A stretch of 64,000 nt of DNA from Micromonospora sp. HM5-17 (GCF_003762835.1 NZ_RJWA01000002.1:620001-684000); one strand, 5' to 3'; positions 43,101 to 51,458 are shown, counted from the stretch's first letter. Notes: a model not told the origin generated them from the letters alone. Translations and numbers: made by a program.

Positions 43101-44094
43101 AGTCGGCGCCGCTGATGTCCCCGGAGTCGACCACGATGATGATGTGCGGGCCGGCGTGCTGCGACTCGGAGACGCTGGCGTCGAACCGGGGGCGGTTCGC
43201 GAGCAACTGCTCCATCATCGCCTCCAGCCCGACCACGCCGGGCGCGATCAGCCGCAGCGGCCCGAGCGCGTCGACCGCGTCCGGGTGCTGGGTGTGCGGC
43301 AGCCACTTCGTCCACTCCCAGCGGGTCCGGGCCGACTCGCCGACGCAGACGCCGATCAGGAGGTCCTCCGGGGCGTGGAAGGTGGCGGCCTGGGCCAGCA
43401 GCGCCCGCACCATCCCGCGAGCCTGGCCGAGGTCGCCCTGGACGTAGATCCGGCCGAACCCGTTGAGCGCCAGCACCACCGGCAGGTCGGAGACCTCGCG
43501 GTAGGCGGCGAGGAAGCGGCGCAGCGCCGCCGCGGCGACCGGTTCGGCCCGCTCCGGTCCGGTGGTGGGCCCCGGGACGAGTCGGGTCGCCAGCTCGCGC
43601 GGCCCCAGTCCCAGGCGTACCAGGCAGTAGTCCAGATCAGACCGTCGGCGCTCCCAGAGCCGCGCGCTGTCGACCAGCGCCCACAGCCCGGCCGGGTCGG
43701 GGTGCCGGTAGTACTCGGCGTTGCGTTGCTCGCGGATGGTTTTTCGGACGGCTCTCCGGCAGGCGTCGAGGTCCCACAGGAACTCGCGGCGCCGGTTGTG
43801 CATTTCCTGCTTGTTGGCGCCGCTGCCATGGATTGAGAGTTGCATCAGCAGCATGCCGATGGCGGAGACCCCGAACAGTCCACCGGTCACGTACGCCAGC
43901 GGGCCGCCACGCTGGCCGGCGAACATCAGCGCCAGCGCGAGCGAGCCGGCGAGCATCGGCAGCAACATCAGCAAATGTGTCCACGCGCGACCGCTCGGCG
44001 CCGGAATCTCGGGCGCGGACTCGAGCACGATCTCGCCACTGGGATAGGGCGGCGCCGGCCGCCGAGCCGGACGCTTGCGGACTACCATGCTCAC
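40129..44094 (-). CDS. eccC: Type VII secretion FtsK/SpoIIIE ATPase EccC
   Basis: A 1,321-residue motor with two N-terminal membrane helices (about residues 35-80) and three FtsK-like ATPase modules. Their Walker A sequences are GATGSGKSELL (near residue 478), GAPQTGKSTML (near 835) and GDNESGKSTFL (near 1120), with matching acidic B motifs LFIVCDEF, VFLVVDNW and LFVLVDDYD. All three P-loops look intact. This is the fused EccCa-EccCb form, which recognises substrates and powers export. The GTG at 44094 is preferred because GGAGG is eight bases upstream; the ATG two codons on is possible. It diverges from eccD with only 45 bases between the starts. Confidence 0.95.
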   Translation of the reverse strand: MSMVVRKRPARRPAPPYPSGEIVLESAPEIPAPSGRAWTHLLMLLPMLAGSLALALMFAGQRGGPLAYVTGGLFGVSAIGMLLMQLSIHGSGANKQEMHNRRREFLWDLDACRRAVRKTIREQRNAEYYRHPDPAGLWALVDSARLWERRRSDLDYCLVRLGLGPRELATRLVPGPTTGPERAEPVAAAALRRFLAAYREVSDLPVVLALNGFGRIYVQGDLGQARGMVRALLAQAATFHAPEDLLIGVCVGESARTRWEWTKWLPHTQHPDAVDALGPLRLIAPGVVGLEAMMEQLLANRPRFDASVSESQHAGPHIIIVVDSGDISGADYLTAESGVEGVTVIDLTTPPPRNLDRATLVLEIADDGTMTARTFDGTRPLGRADALGLVAAEALAHQLAPLRLVSASGSERTMNAEHGLADLLGIGDPRTLDVRQTWAPRPTRKRLRVPIGIGPDGEQIELDLKESAQDGMGPHGLLIGATGSGKSELLRTLVLALAVTHPPEILNFVLVDFKGGATFTKLDLLPHTSAVITNLADELPLVDRMTDAVNGELVRRQELLRKAGNYVSQRDYERARAAGAPLDPLPSLFIVCDEFSELLSAKPDFIDMFVQIGRVGRSLGIHLLLASQRLEEGRLRGLDTHLSYRIGLRTFSPTESRVVLGVADAYELPRAPGHGFLKYGTEPMIRFRAAYVSGTYRGHEEAGTGDGPEPEVYEFQSGYVAPVESEDAASETDEPDAGNDVGGQSLLDILTERLHGKGTPAHQVWLPPLADPPSLEQLTGPLARHPERGFGVADDRLAGQLQAPLALVDKPFEQRRDTLTLDLSGASGHVVIVGAPQTGKSTMLRTLICSLALTHTPREVQFYCLDFSGGSLTSLLDLPHVGGVAPRRDVNRVRRTVAEVVEVLNHREQLFVERGIESMAMFRRLRRAGELPDERHGDVFLVVDNWQTLRNEFEDIEDRVVDLANRGLSYGIHIVGAASRWFDLRGPIRDLFGTKLELRLTDPSDSYIDRRAAANVPEKSPGRGITPDGHQSLVALPRIDGKSDVTDLADGTRALVEAVRTAWSGPPAPAVRLLPQRVPYADLLVGDQDQPGIPIGIAENDLLPVRFDPTGSDPHLMLFGDNESGKSTFLRVFARGIAERYTPKEARIIAIDYRRSLLGGLPESHLLGYGTSNETSAQLLGDAAVVMRERLPGPDVTPEQLRDRSWWKGPELFVLVDDYDLVAGDHNPLRVLHDFLAQSREIGMHLIIARRSGGASRAFFDPILKRLRDLATPGIVMSADRDEGVLLGNVRCGPLPTGRGWYVTRKEGARLIQCGWLEPVT

Positions 44095-44139
44095 GGCCCG
44101 AACCTCCGAACGTAGCCGGTCGACGATGTCTGGAGCATC

Positions 44140-45528
44140 ATGGCGCAGACGGCGATGCCGAAACTGACCCGGATCGTACTGATGAGTCCACAGCGGCGGG
44201 TGGACCTCTCGGTGCCCGAGTATTTGCCGCTGGTGACGCTGCTGCCGACCCTGCTCCGGCACGCGGGAAACGGCCTGGCCGACGAGGGAGTATCCCACCA
44301 CGGCTGGGTGCTGCGTCGGCTCGACGGCCGGGTACTCGACTCGTCGCGCTCGCTCAGCGCGTCGGGCGTCGTCGACGGTGAAACGCTCTTACTGTCCCCT
44401 CAGGACCAACACTGGCCCGAGCCGGAGTACGACGACCTGGCCGAGGCGGTGGGTCAGGAGGCGAAACGGCTCGGCGCGGTCTGGGACGGCCGGCACACCC
44501 GTCGGGCCGCTGGCGTCGCCACCGCACTGTTCCTCCTGCTCGGCATGGTGCTCGTCTTGCAGGCGGGTCCAAACTGGACCGCGGCCGCCGTCTCGGCGCT
44601 CGTCACCGCGGTCCTGGCGGTGGCCGCGTCCGCACTGGTCGCCCGGATCTGGCGGGACCGGGGAATCGCGCTGCTGTTCTCGGTAGCCGGATACGCGTAC
44701 GCGGTGGTCGGCTCGGTCCTGCTGGTCACCAATGCGCTGCGGCTCGATGTCGCGACGCTGCTGGTGGGGTGCGCGACGGTGGTCCTCACCGGCGTGGTGA
44801 GTCTGCTCGCGGTGCCGGTCCGCCGCGAGGTGCATCTGGGGGTCGTCGTCGCGGGCCTGCTCGGCGCGGTCGGCGCCGTGCTGACCACGGTGCAGACTCC
44901 GGTCGCGGCGGCCGGCTGCCTGGCCGCCGCGCTGGTGCTCGTCTCGCCGTGGCTGCCCCGGATCGCGCTGTACCAGGCCGGGATGCCGGCTCCAACCGTG
45001 CCGAGACCGGCGGCGGAGGTCCCGGAGGACGAACCGTTCCCGCCCCCGGACCAGATCGCCGTACTGGTCCGCCGCGGCGACGACATACTCACCGGACTGC
45101 TCTGGGGAATCTGCGCGACACTGGTCGGCACCGTCGTCGTGGTGGCCGATCCGGAGGACATTTCGGCCCGACTGCTCGCGGTTGCGGTCGTGCTGATCTG
45201 CGCCCTGCGGGCCCGGGCGTTCGCGGCGGTACGGCACCGGGTGCCGCTGCTCTCGGCAGCGATCGTGGCCGCACTGGCGCTGGCCGTGCTGACCTGGTCA
45301 GACGTCGATGTTGACGACCGGGTCCGGGCGGTCGCCCCCGTGCTGGCGCTGGTGTTGCTCGCCGTCGCCGTCGCGTACGCGAGCGGGCGCACGTACGCCC
45401 ACCGGCAGGCGTCGCCGCAGCTCGGCCGGATCGGCGACCTCACGGAGTTCGTGTTGATCGTGATCAGCGTGATCTTCGCCGCGGAGCTGTCCGGGCTGTT
45501 CGGTTACGTGCGGGGCCTCAGTGGCTGA
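44140..45528 (+). CDS. eccD: Type VII secretion membrane channel protein EccD
   Basis: A 462-residue protein with an N-terminal ubiquitin-like (YukD) domain (residues 8-90, LTRIVLMSPQRRVDLSVPEYLPL...VVDGETLLLSPQ) and eleven or so membrane helices from residue 125 to the end, the standard EccD plan. Dimers of EccD form the core of the membrane pore. ATG 44140 has TGGAG seven bases upstream. A rare TTA leucine codon occurs at 44389-44391. The next gene, eccB, starts 129 bases downstream. Confidence 0.92.
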   Translation: MAQTAMPKLTRIVLMSPQRRVDLSVPEYLPLVTLLPTLLRHAGNGLADEGVSHHGWVLRRLDGRVLDSSRSLSASGVVDGETLLLSPQDQHWPEPEYDDLAEAVGQEAKRLGAVWDGRHTRRAAGVATALFLLLGMVLVLQAGPNWTAAAVSALVTAVLAVAASALVARIWRDRGIALLFSVAGYAYAVVGSVLLVTNALRLDVATLLVGCATVVLTGVVSLLAVPVRREVHLGVVVAGLLGAVGAVLTTVQTPVAAAGCLAAALVLVSPWLPRIALYQAGMPAPTVPRPAAEVPEDEPFPPPDQIAVLVRRGDDILTGLLWGICATLVGTVVVVADPEDISARLLAVAVVLICALRARAFAAVRHRVPLLSAAIVAALALAVLTWSDVDVDDRVRAVAPVLALVLLAVAVAYASGRTYAHRQASPQLGRIGDLTEFVLIVISVIFAAELSGLFGYVRGLSG

Positions 45529-45657
45529 CCGGGGGCGTGAGGTGACGCGCGAGGCCCGGGCGGCTGGCCGCTGGCGCGAGTCCACGTCCGGGGTTTCGTT
45601 GGTTGACCGTGGTGTCGCCGCGCCCGCGTGGCGGCTGGGGCGGAGGGGAGCGGCGGG

Positions 45658-47067
45658 GTGCTGACCAGACGGGACCTCATCCACTCGCGGCAGTTCCTGC
45701 GCCGGCGGCTGCTCGCCTCGTTCGTGACCCACCAGCCGGACCCGCTCGAATGGTCGGGTGTCCGACTGCCGGCCGCGACGTTGGTCGCGGTGATGGTGCT
45801 GGTCATCGCCGTCGCCGCGGTCGGGATCTACGGATTCATCCGCCCGGCCGGCAACAAGCGGTGGCAGTCCTGCGAACAGATCATCATCGAGGCGGAGACC
45901 GGCGCGCCGTACGTCTGCGGCAACGGGGTGCTCTACCCGGTGGCGAACTTCGCCTCGGCGGCGCTGCTGCGCGGCGTCTCGGAGAAGCCGATCCGGGTGT
46001 CTCGCGCCTCCCTGACCTGGAACCGGGGCATGCTGGTCGGGATTCCCGGCGCCCCGACCGTCCTGCCCGCGGCCAAGGACCTGATCGGGGCCGCCTGGTC
46101 GTACTGCGTCCGGCCGGCCCGGCAGCCGAACGGCCGACCGGAAAGCGTGGTGCTGGTCGGCGGTCAGCCCGTGGCGGGCCGGGGGAGCGCGCCGAGCCAG
46201 CTCGGGCCGGGAGAGGCGGTGGCGGTCGCCGACGCCGTCACCGGGCAGCTCTTCCTCATCCACGGCGGCAGCCGACACGAGGTACGCGACCGTGACGTGG
46301 TGAGCCAGGCCCTGGGAATCAACCGGCCGGACATCGTCCCGGTCAGCCCCGCGTGGCTCGCCGCCATTCCGACGGGACCGCCGCTGGACCGGTTGGAGGT
46401 GGCCGGGCGAGGCGGGTCGGTGAAGGGGCTCGCGGCCGTGAAGGTGGGGCAGATCGTCGTCGTGCAGGAGGGCACGCAGGCGCGGCGCTTCGTCGCGCGG
46501 CCGAACGGGCTGCAACCGCTGACCGAACTCCAGGAGGCGCTGATCCGGGCGACGGCCGACGACACCTCACCGGCGATCGCCAGCAACCCCGTGCAACTGG
46601 CCGGGGTCACCCAGCTGGAGCCGATGCCGACCCCGCTCGCCGGCGACGGCCGGCTGCCGGCGATCGTTCCGGCGGCGCGCAGCAACGGCGTGGTCTGCAC
46701 GGTGACCGCCGACGGCTCGGACCAGCGGGCGGTGACGGTCGGCGGTACGGTGCCGACCCGCGACCCGGCGGCCGTCCCCGCCCCCGCCGCCCCCGCCTCG
46801 GCGGCCGGGGCGCTGCTCGCCGACGAGGTCGTCGTCCCGCCCCGGCGCGGGGCCCTCGTCCGGTCGATGGCCAGTCCGAGCGCGGTCGACGGTCCGGTCT
46901 ACCTCGTCACCGAGACCGGCTGGCGGTACGCGATCGGTTCGGCAACCGCGCTGGATCGGCTCGGCTACCGCAACGTCGCGGCGGTACGGCAACCGAGCAC
47001 ATTGGTCGAGCGGCTCCCGCAGGGGCCGGTGCTGAGCGAATTGACTCTGGCAGGGTCTGGACCATGA
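45658..47067 (+). CDS. eccB: Type VII secretion core protein EccB
   Basis: A 469-residue protein with a short cytoplasmic N-terminus (TRRDLIHSRQFLRRRLLASFVTHQPD), the typical EccB opening, one membrane helix at about 45-68, and a large external domain of repeats in beta-rich form (MLVGIPGAPTVLP; AVADAVTGQLFLIHGGSRHEV; VDGPVYLVTETGWRYAIGS). It has the paired cysteines CEQ...PYVC near residue 75. GTG 45658 is chosen for GGAGGGGAG seven bases upstream. It follows eccD on the same strand. No eccE is seen in the window. Confidence 0.92.
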   Translation: MLTRRDLIHSRQFLRRRLLASFVTHQPDPLEWSGVRLPAATLVAVMVLVIAVAAVGIYGFIRPAGNKRWQSCEQIIIEAETGAPYVCGNGVLYPVANFASAALLRGVSEKPIRVSRASLTWNRGMLVGIPGAPTVLPAAKDLIGAAWSYCVRPARQPNGRPESVVLVGGQPVAGRGSAPSQLGPGEAVAVADAVTGQLFLIHGGSRHEVRDRDVVSQALGINRPDIVPVSPAWLAAIPTGPPLDRLEVAGRGGSVKGLAAVKVGQIVVVQEGTQARRFVARPNGLQPLTELQEALIRATADDTSPAIASNPVQLAGVTQLEPMPTPLAGDGRLPAIVPAARSNGVVCTVTADGSDQRAVTVGGTVPTRDPAAVPAPAAPASAAGALLADEVVVPPRRGALVRSMASPSAVDGPVYLVTETGWRYAIGSATALDRLGYRNVAAVRQPSTLVERLPQGPVLSELTLAGSGP

Positions 47068-47132
47068 GGGCTAGCATCGGCTAGCGATCGATTTATCCGA
47101 CTCGCTGATGCTCATCCACTGTGGAGTCACAG

Positions 47133-47594
47133 ATGACGATCGACGGGGCCGGGCCGTCCTCGGACGGCCTGGCGGAAAACATGATCCGAACCGATCCGGA
47201 GGCACACGAAGAGTTCGCCACCTGGCTGGTCGGTTCGCGTGGGCCACTCGGCGGCGTCGGCGGGGAGTCCGAGGCTTTCGAGCAAGAGGTCGTCGCGTTC
47301 GCCAACAGCCTCGAGCCGATCGCCCGCGGCACGAACACCGAGCTTGAGGAGGGGAACTGGTTCCGTAGCGTCTCCGTGGCGCAGACCCGGGCCCTGGCGC
47401 TGTTCGCCCAGGAGACCCGGCTCGGGCTCTCCGCGCTGGGCAACGCCGCCGGGTCGATGGGGGACGCCTACGACAGGACCGACCGTCAGTCAGCCCGGCT
47501 CTTCGAGCCTGCGGCCGAGGATATTGCCCTCTTCGCCACGCCGCGCGACCCCGCCGCCCCCACCACGGCCGCGTCCCCCACCGGCGTCGTCTGA
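47133..47594 (+). CDS. Small helical type VII secretion-associated protein
   Basis: A 153-residue acidic protein, largely alpha-helical from residue 20 to 125 (EFATWLVGSRGPLGG, EAFEQEVVAFANSLEPIARG, FRSVSVAQTRALALFAQETRLGLSALGNAAGS), ending in an Ala/Pro/Thr tail. There is a Trp but no clear WXG turn. ATG 47133 has GGAG six bases upstream and is preferred to GTG 47121. It lies between eccB and the PPE-like gene, so it is probably a WXG-like substrate or chaperone. The family is not recognised. Confidence 0.65.
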   Translation: MTIDGAGPSSDGLAENMIRTDPEAHEEFATWLVGSRGPLGGVGGESEAFEQEVVAFANSLEPIARGTNTELEEGNWFRSVSVAQTRALALFAQETRLGLSALGNAAGSMGDAYDRTDRQSARLFEPAAEDIALFATPRDPAAPTTAASPTGVV

Positions 47595-47609
47595 CCCGGG
47601 TCGACCCCG

Positions 47610-49127
47610 ATGCCCAGCCGCGACTACTTCACCGATGACGAATCGCCGGACGGCCAGTCGATAGAGGTAGACTCGCCGCGGAGCACCCAATGGGACAAGT
47701 TCCAGAGCTTCTTCGAGGTGAAGGGCGTCATCCTCAGCGAGAAGCCGGAGGGCCCGGCCAAGCTCGCCAAGGAGTACGGGAAGATCCAGGGCATGTTCCA
47801 GCGTACCGCCGACCAGCTGGACGCCCAGGCACACCGGCTCCGTGAGGCGTGGTCCGCGGGGAAGGCCGCGTGGCGCTTTTTCTGGTTCGCCGGAGCGACG
47901 CTGTACGGGTTGGACCACTGGGTCGAGCACTTCGACGAAAAAATCGAGCGTCTCAATCAGCTCTCCTCGGACATCGCGGACGCCCACGCGAAGGCGGAGG
48001 AGCTGGAGCAGCAGTTCAAGGCCGAGTACCTGGCAAAAATCCCCGCCGACGGCGCCTTCTACGGGTTTCCGCCCAAACTCTCCCGCAACAATCCCGAGAT
48101 ACCCGACGACGAGGAAGCCAAGCTGAAGGCGCAGATCGCCGCCATCTACGCGGAGGTCCACGAGAAGTACCTGCGCCTGATCATCGAGGTCGGCAAGAAG
48201 CTGGGGGAGCAGTTCATCAAGGCAGCCGAGTGGATGGGGTCGGCGGGAAAGGTGCCGGTCGCCTTCCAGGGCGCGGACCAGGCAGATCCGTGGCGGCCGT
48301 ACACCGCGGATCCGGTGTCACCGACGCCGGTCGTCTTCCAGTTCAGCGACCCGTTGGTCAACACGCCTCCGTCCATGGAGTCGCCGGAGATCACCCCACT
48401 GTCGCTGATCCAGTACGACGGACCCGGGCCGCTGCCGCCGGGCGTCTCCACCGAGGCCGTCCCGCCGTACGGCGACTCCGGCCGGCCGTCGCCATCGTTC
48501 CCCGCCGGGTCGACGTCGCAACACGGGTTCGGTCCGACGGTGCCGAGCGGCGACGTCAGCACGCCGTCCGGTGAGAGCGGCGGGGCGGGGACCGGCGGCG
48601 CCCTGCTTGGCCGCGGATTTCTCCTCGGCGTGCCGCCCCTCCACCCGGCCGCATCGCCCCGCCAGCCCGGCGCCTGGTCTGCGACGACGTCGGCCGGCTC
48701 CGGTCCACCCGGCGCCACGCTCGCCGGCCGGTTCGGCGAGCCGCTGGCGCAGCCGCCGTCGAGCGAGTCTCTGCCGACGGCCCTCTCCGCGCGCGGCGCG
48801 CAGCCGCTGCCGGCGGTGGAGATGCCGTCTCCGACCGCGCTCGGGTCGGCAGTCGACGGGCCGATGGGCGCTCCGGTCGCCGCCGCGACCGGTTGGCATC
48901 AGGTACTCAGCGCGCGGGCGATGATGCCGCCGCCCGAGACGGTCGGCGGACCGCGTCCGGGACGGGAGCGCGCCGGGGCGCTCGGCGAGGGGCGGCGACG
49001 CGCGGCCCCGGCTGCCGCGGCGAAGCCGAGCCGGGGCACCGGAGTGGACCGCGGCGGCGCCGCCGCCGCGGCGAAGAAGAGCGCGACCAGCGAGCCGCGC
49101 CCAACGATTCGGGGGACAGGAGCCTGA
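47610..49127 (+). CDS. PPE-like long type VII secretion protein
   Basis: A 505-residue protein starting 15 bases after the previous stop. Residues 40-215 are helical with long amphipathic stretches (KLAKEYGKIQGMFQRTADQLDAQAHRLREAWSAG, LNQLSSDIADAHAKAEELEQQFKAEYLAKI). The remaining 290 residues are Pro/Ser/Gly/Ala-rich and disordered with a basic end. This matches the plan of PPE-type or long ESX partners: a helical domain plus a variable tail. No enzyme domain is seen. It immediately precedes the EsxB/EsxA-like pair. Confidence 0.65.
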   Translation: MPSRDYFTDDESPDGQSIEVDSPRSTQWDKFQSFFEVKGVILSEKPEGPAKLAKEYGKIQGMFQRTADQLDAQAHRLREAWSAGKAAWRFFWFAGATLYGLDHWVEHFDEKIERLNQLSSDIADAHAKAEELEQQFKAEYLAKIPADGAFYGFPPKLSRNNPEIPDDEEAKLKAQIAAIYAEVHEKYLRLIIEVGKKLGEQFIKAAEWMGSAGKVPVAFQGADQADPWRPYTADPVSPTPVVFQFSDPLVNTPPSMESPEITPLSLIQYDGPGPLPPGVSTEAVPPYGDSGRPSPSFPAGSTSQHGFGPTVPSGDVSTPSGESGGAGTGGALLGRGFLLGVPPLHPAASPRQPGAWSATTSAGSGPPGATLAGRFGEPLAQPPSSESLPTALSARGAQPLPAVEMPSPTALGSAVDGPMGAPVAAATGWHQVLSARAMMPPPETVGGPRPGRERAGALGEGRRRAAPAAAAKPSRGTGVDRGGAAAAAKKSATSEPRPTIRGTGA

Positions 49128-49164
49128 CGGGCGGTGAGCGCGTCGTCGGGAGGAAGGAACGGGT

Positions 49165-49503
49165 ATGCCTAACGCGAACCTCGTACAGGGCGATCTTGAA
49201 CTGATGCAGGCCACCTCGGCCGACGTGGAACGGAACGCCGAGGAACTCGCCGCACTGGTGACGCAGCTGCGGTCGCTCTGCCGGAGCATGGAGGACCGGT
49301 TCAAGGGCCGGGCGGCGGAGAGCTTCCAAATGGCCGCCGAGGCCGGCAACACCGCCGCGGACCAGCTGAGCGTGGTCCTTCAGCAGCTCGGTCAGGCCAT
49401 GGGATTCACCGTCGACAACCTCGCGGTCAACGACTCCCAGGCCAGCAATACGTTCGTGGCGGTCAGCGACGGCGGCGTCCAGTCGATCCTGAGGGGAGCG
49501 TGA
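49165..49503 (+). CDS. WXG100 family protein (EsxB-like)
   Basis: A 112-residue helical-hairpin protein: helix 1 about residues 9-45 (ELMQATSADVERNAEELAALVTQLRSLCRSMEDR), a turn, helix 2 about 52-85. At the turn the WXG motif reads FKG (RFKGRAAESF), so Trp is replaced by Phe. Its stop is six bases before the ATG of the next WXG protein, the usual bicistronic arrangement. The pair probably forms a heterodimer exported by the EccC machinery. Confidence 0.85.
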   Translation: MPNANLVQGDLELMQATSADVERNAEELAALVTQLRSLCRSMEDRFKGRAAESFQMAAEAGNTAADQLSVVLQQLGQAMGFTVDNLAVNDSQASNTFVAVSDGGVQSILRGA

Positions 49504-49505
49504 CC

Positions 49506-49811
49506 ATGCAGCTGTTGGTGGACTTTGCGTCGCTTGAGGAACTCCAGCGGAACTTCCTCGCCAACATCAACGAGGTGGACGCGCTGTCGAAGCAGCTGCG
49601 TAGCAAGATCGACGCACTGATCGCCGGCGGTGTCTGGCAGGGTGGCTCCGCGATCTCGTACGACGACATGCAGGCGGACTGGGACAACGCAATGAAGAAC
49701 GTCCAGCTCGCCAAGCAGGCGATCACCAAGGCGATCAACGAGACGAGCCAGCTCTTCCAGCAGGCCGAGGCCGAGAACATGGCGCGGATCACCCGCGCCG
49801 GCCAGATCTGA
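49506..49811 (+). CDS. WXG100 family protein (EsxA-like)
   Basis: A 101-residue WXG100 protein with the canonical turn GVWQGGSAISYDDM (Trp-Gln-Gly) between two helices. The C-terminal part (FQQAEAENMARITRAGQI) ends in a charged helix as in ESX substrates. ATG 49506 is preferred: GGGGAG is seven bases upstream, while the overlapping GTG at 49500 would leave one base. Confidence 0.88.
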   Translation: MQLLVDFASLEELQRNFLANINEVDALSKQLRSKIDALIAGGVWQGGSAISYDDMQADWDNAMKNVQLAKQAITKAINETSQLFQQAEAENMARITRAGQI

Positions 49812-49816
49812 GCGGT

Positions 49817-51025
49817 TCAGCCCGATACCCGGCGGCGGTGGCGCAGCAGCGCCACCGCCGCCGCGTATCCGACCGCCACCAGCGCGGTCGCCAGTCCGAC
49901 GCCGCCGGCCCAGAGCAGTGCCCGTCGGGTGGTCGCCGGCATCCCCGGTTCCGGTGACGGCCTGACGGCCGCCGCCGGCATCGGCTTCGGGCTGGGCGAC
50001 GGCACCGGGGTGCCGATCGGCTCGGCCAGCGCCCGGTACGGATTCACACTGCCGTAGCCGTAGTCGACGCTGTACGCCCCGCCGGGCGTGCCATCGGCGG
50101 TGGCGAGGAGGTGTTCGGCCACCTGGGCTGCCGTCCACTTCGGATGGTTGCCCCGGACCAGCGCCGCCGCGCCGCTGACCAGTGCCGCGGCCGCCGCCGT
50201 ACCGCCGATCGCGACGTGCCCGTCGACCCGGGCCGCCGCGACCAGGTTGACCCCGGGGGCCATCAGGTCCATGTGCGGGCCGGAGCCCGAGTCCGTCCAG
50301 CGCTGCCCGGACTGGTCCACCGCGCCGACTCCGAGCACCCCCGGGTATGCCGCCGGGTAGGTTTCGCCAACCGTGTCGTCGCCGACCGCCGCCACCACGA
50401 CGATCTGTCGCCTGACCGCGTCCGCGACCGCGGACCGCAGCCCGGCACTGCCGCTGCCGACCGCGAACGAGACGTGGATGACGTCGGCCTTCAACGCGAT
50501 CGCCCGGCGGATACCGGCCGCGAGCCGGCCCGGTGTGACGTCCCGGTACCGGGTTGAGCCGGTGGCGTTCTCGCTGACCCGGATCGGGATGATCCGGGCC
50601 TCGGGGGCGACGCCGACCAGGCTGGCGTCCCCGTCGGGGCGGGCGGCGATCAGACTGGCGACCGCGGTGCCGTGGCCGACGCAGTCGATGGTGCCACCGG
50701 CCTCGTCAGCGACGAGGTCCCAACCCCGGTCGACGGCCTTGGCCAACTGACGATGGGAGGAGTCCACACCGGAGTCGAGCACGGCGACCCGGACCGTTCT
50801 GGCGGTGCCGAGCCGGTGTAGCCGACGCGGGTCGAGCCAGCGCTGCGCCCACTGGTCGCCGGTGGCGCGAGGGGCCGGTGCGGGCTTGCCGCCGAAGCAA
50901 CCGGGGGCGGCCAGGGCAGGTCTCGCCGCCAGCGACGGCGCGACACCGGCGAGCAACACCAGCACCGCGGCCCAGGCCGCCGCGGGCCGTCGAACGACCC
51001 GTCCACACCCGACTTTCCCTCGCAC
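49817..51025 (-). CDS. Mycosin-like subtilase with missing catalytic serine (MycP-like)
   Basis: A 402-residue membrane-anchored S8-family protein: signal peptide (residues 1-39), protease domain about 75-335, Pro-rich linker, C-terminal membrane helix about 370-392 and short basic tail, all as in ESX mycosins. Asp84 (VAVLDSGVD) and His118 (CVGHGTAVAS) are present. The expected GTS serine motif reads GGTAAAAALVSG, putting Ala277 where the nucleophile should be, and the oxyanion Asn segment (usually AAGN) reads AAVGDD with Asp216. It should be proteolytically inactive. Mycosins are also needed structurally for ESX stability, so a pseudoprotease role is plausible. The last codons overlap a hairpin. 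Confidence 0.88.
   Translation of the reverse strand: MRGKVGCGRVVRRPAAAWAAVLVLLAGVAPSLAARPALAAPGCFGGKPAPAPRATGDQWAQRWLDPRRLHRLGTARTVRVAVLDSGVDSSHRQLAKAVDRGWDLVADEAGGTIDCVGHGTAVASLIAARPDGDASLVGVAPEARIIPIRVSENATGSTRYRDVTPGRLAAGIRRAIALKADVIHVSFAVGSGSAGLRSAVADAVRRQIVVVAAVGDDTVGETYPAAYPGVLGVGAVDQSGQRWTDSGSGPHMDLMAPGVNLVAAARVDGHVAIGGTAAAAALVSGAAALVRGNHPKWTAAQVAEHLLATADGTPGGAYSVDYGYGSVNPYRALAEPIGTPVPSPSPKPMPAAAVRPSPEPGMPATTRRALLWAGGVGLATALVAVGYAAAVALLRHRRRVSG
49832..49863. terminator. 14-bp hairpin at the convergent esxA-like / mycosin 3' ends
   Basis: GGCGGCGGTGGCGC (49832-49845) pairs perfectly with 49850-49863 around AGCA. It lies inside the last codons of the mycosin gene (residues LLRHRRR) and 21 bases after the WXG gene stop, so it could terminate the latter while being coding for the former. 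Confidence 0.55.
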
Positions 51026-51048
51026 GGTCCGCAGCGTACCGTGATCCC

Positions 51049-51453
51049 ATGACGGTCGACCCCGAGACGGTGCGGGCGATGCGCGCGCAGGCGGAGGAAC
51101 TCGCCAACCGGCTTCGCCAGATGACCGGGTCGATGTCCACTCTGCAGGAAAGACTGGCGGATATCCGGGTCACCGCGGTCTCGCGCGACGGACTGGTGCG
51201 GGTCACGGTGGGCAGTGACGGCAAGCCACGCGAACTGTCCCTGGACGCGCGGATCTACCGCGAGCCCGACTCACAGCGCCTCGCCGAAACCATCCTCGAC
51301 ACCATCGAGGTTGCCGGCGAGGAAGCGCGGCGGCGGGTCATGGAGATCTGCCGCCCGTTCGCCTCCGAGGAAGCCCTTCAGCAGTACGCTGACGGCGACC
51401 TCACCGGCGCGATGGAGCGGTTCCGGCGTCAGATGCCGTTCATGGGGGAGTGA
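51049..51453 (+). CDS. YbaB/EbfC-like protein
   Basis: A 134-residue protein. An N-terminal coiled helix (VRAMRAQAEELANRLRQMTGSMSTLQERLADI) is followed by a short beta sheet (VTAVSRDGLVRVTVGSDGKPRELSLD), the plan of YbaB/EbfC nucleoid-associated proteins, which often occur in actinobacterial type VII loci. No ribosome site precedes the ATG; TACCGT six bases upstream could be a -10 element of a leaderless mRNA. It is divergent from the mycosin gene across 23 bases and begins the operon that leads to the giant gene. It may be an adaptor rather than a DNA-binding protein. Confidence 0.75.
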   Translation: MTVDPETVRAMRAQAEELANRLRQMTGSMSTLQERLADIRVTAVSRDGLVRVTVGSDGKPRELSLDARIYREPDSQRLAETILDTIEVAGEEARRRVMEICRPFASEEALQQYADGDLTGAMERFRRQMPFMGE

Positions 51454-51458
51454 GGACG

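Noticed and set aside
44095-44301. N-terminal extension of EccC to 44301
   Set aside because: It would overlap eccD; the sequence is not EccC-like and GGAGG supports the start at 44094.
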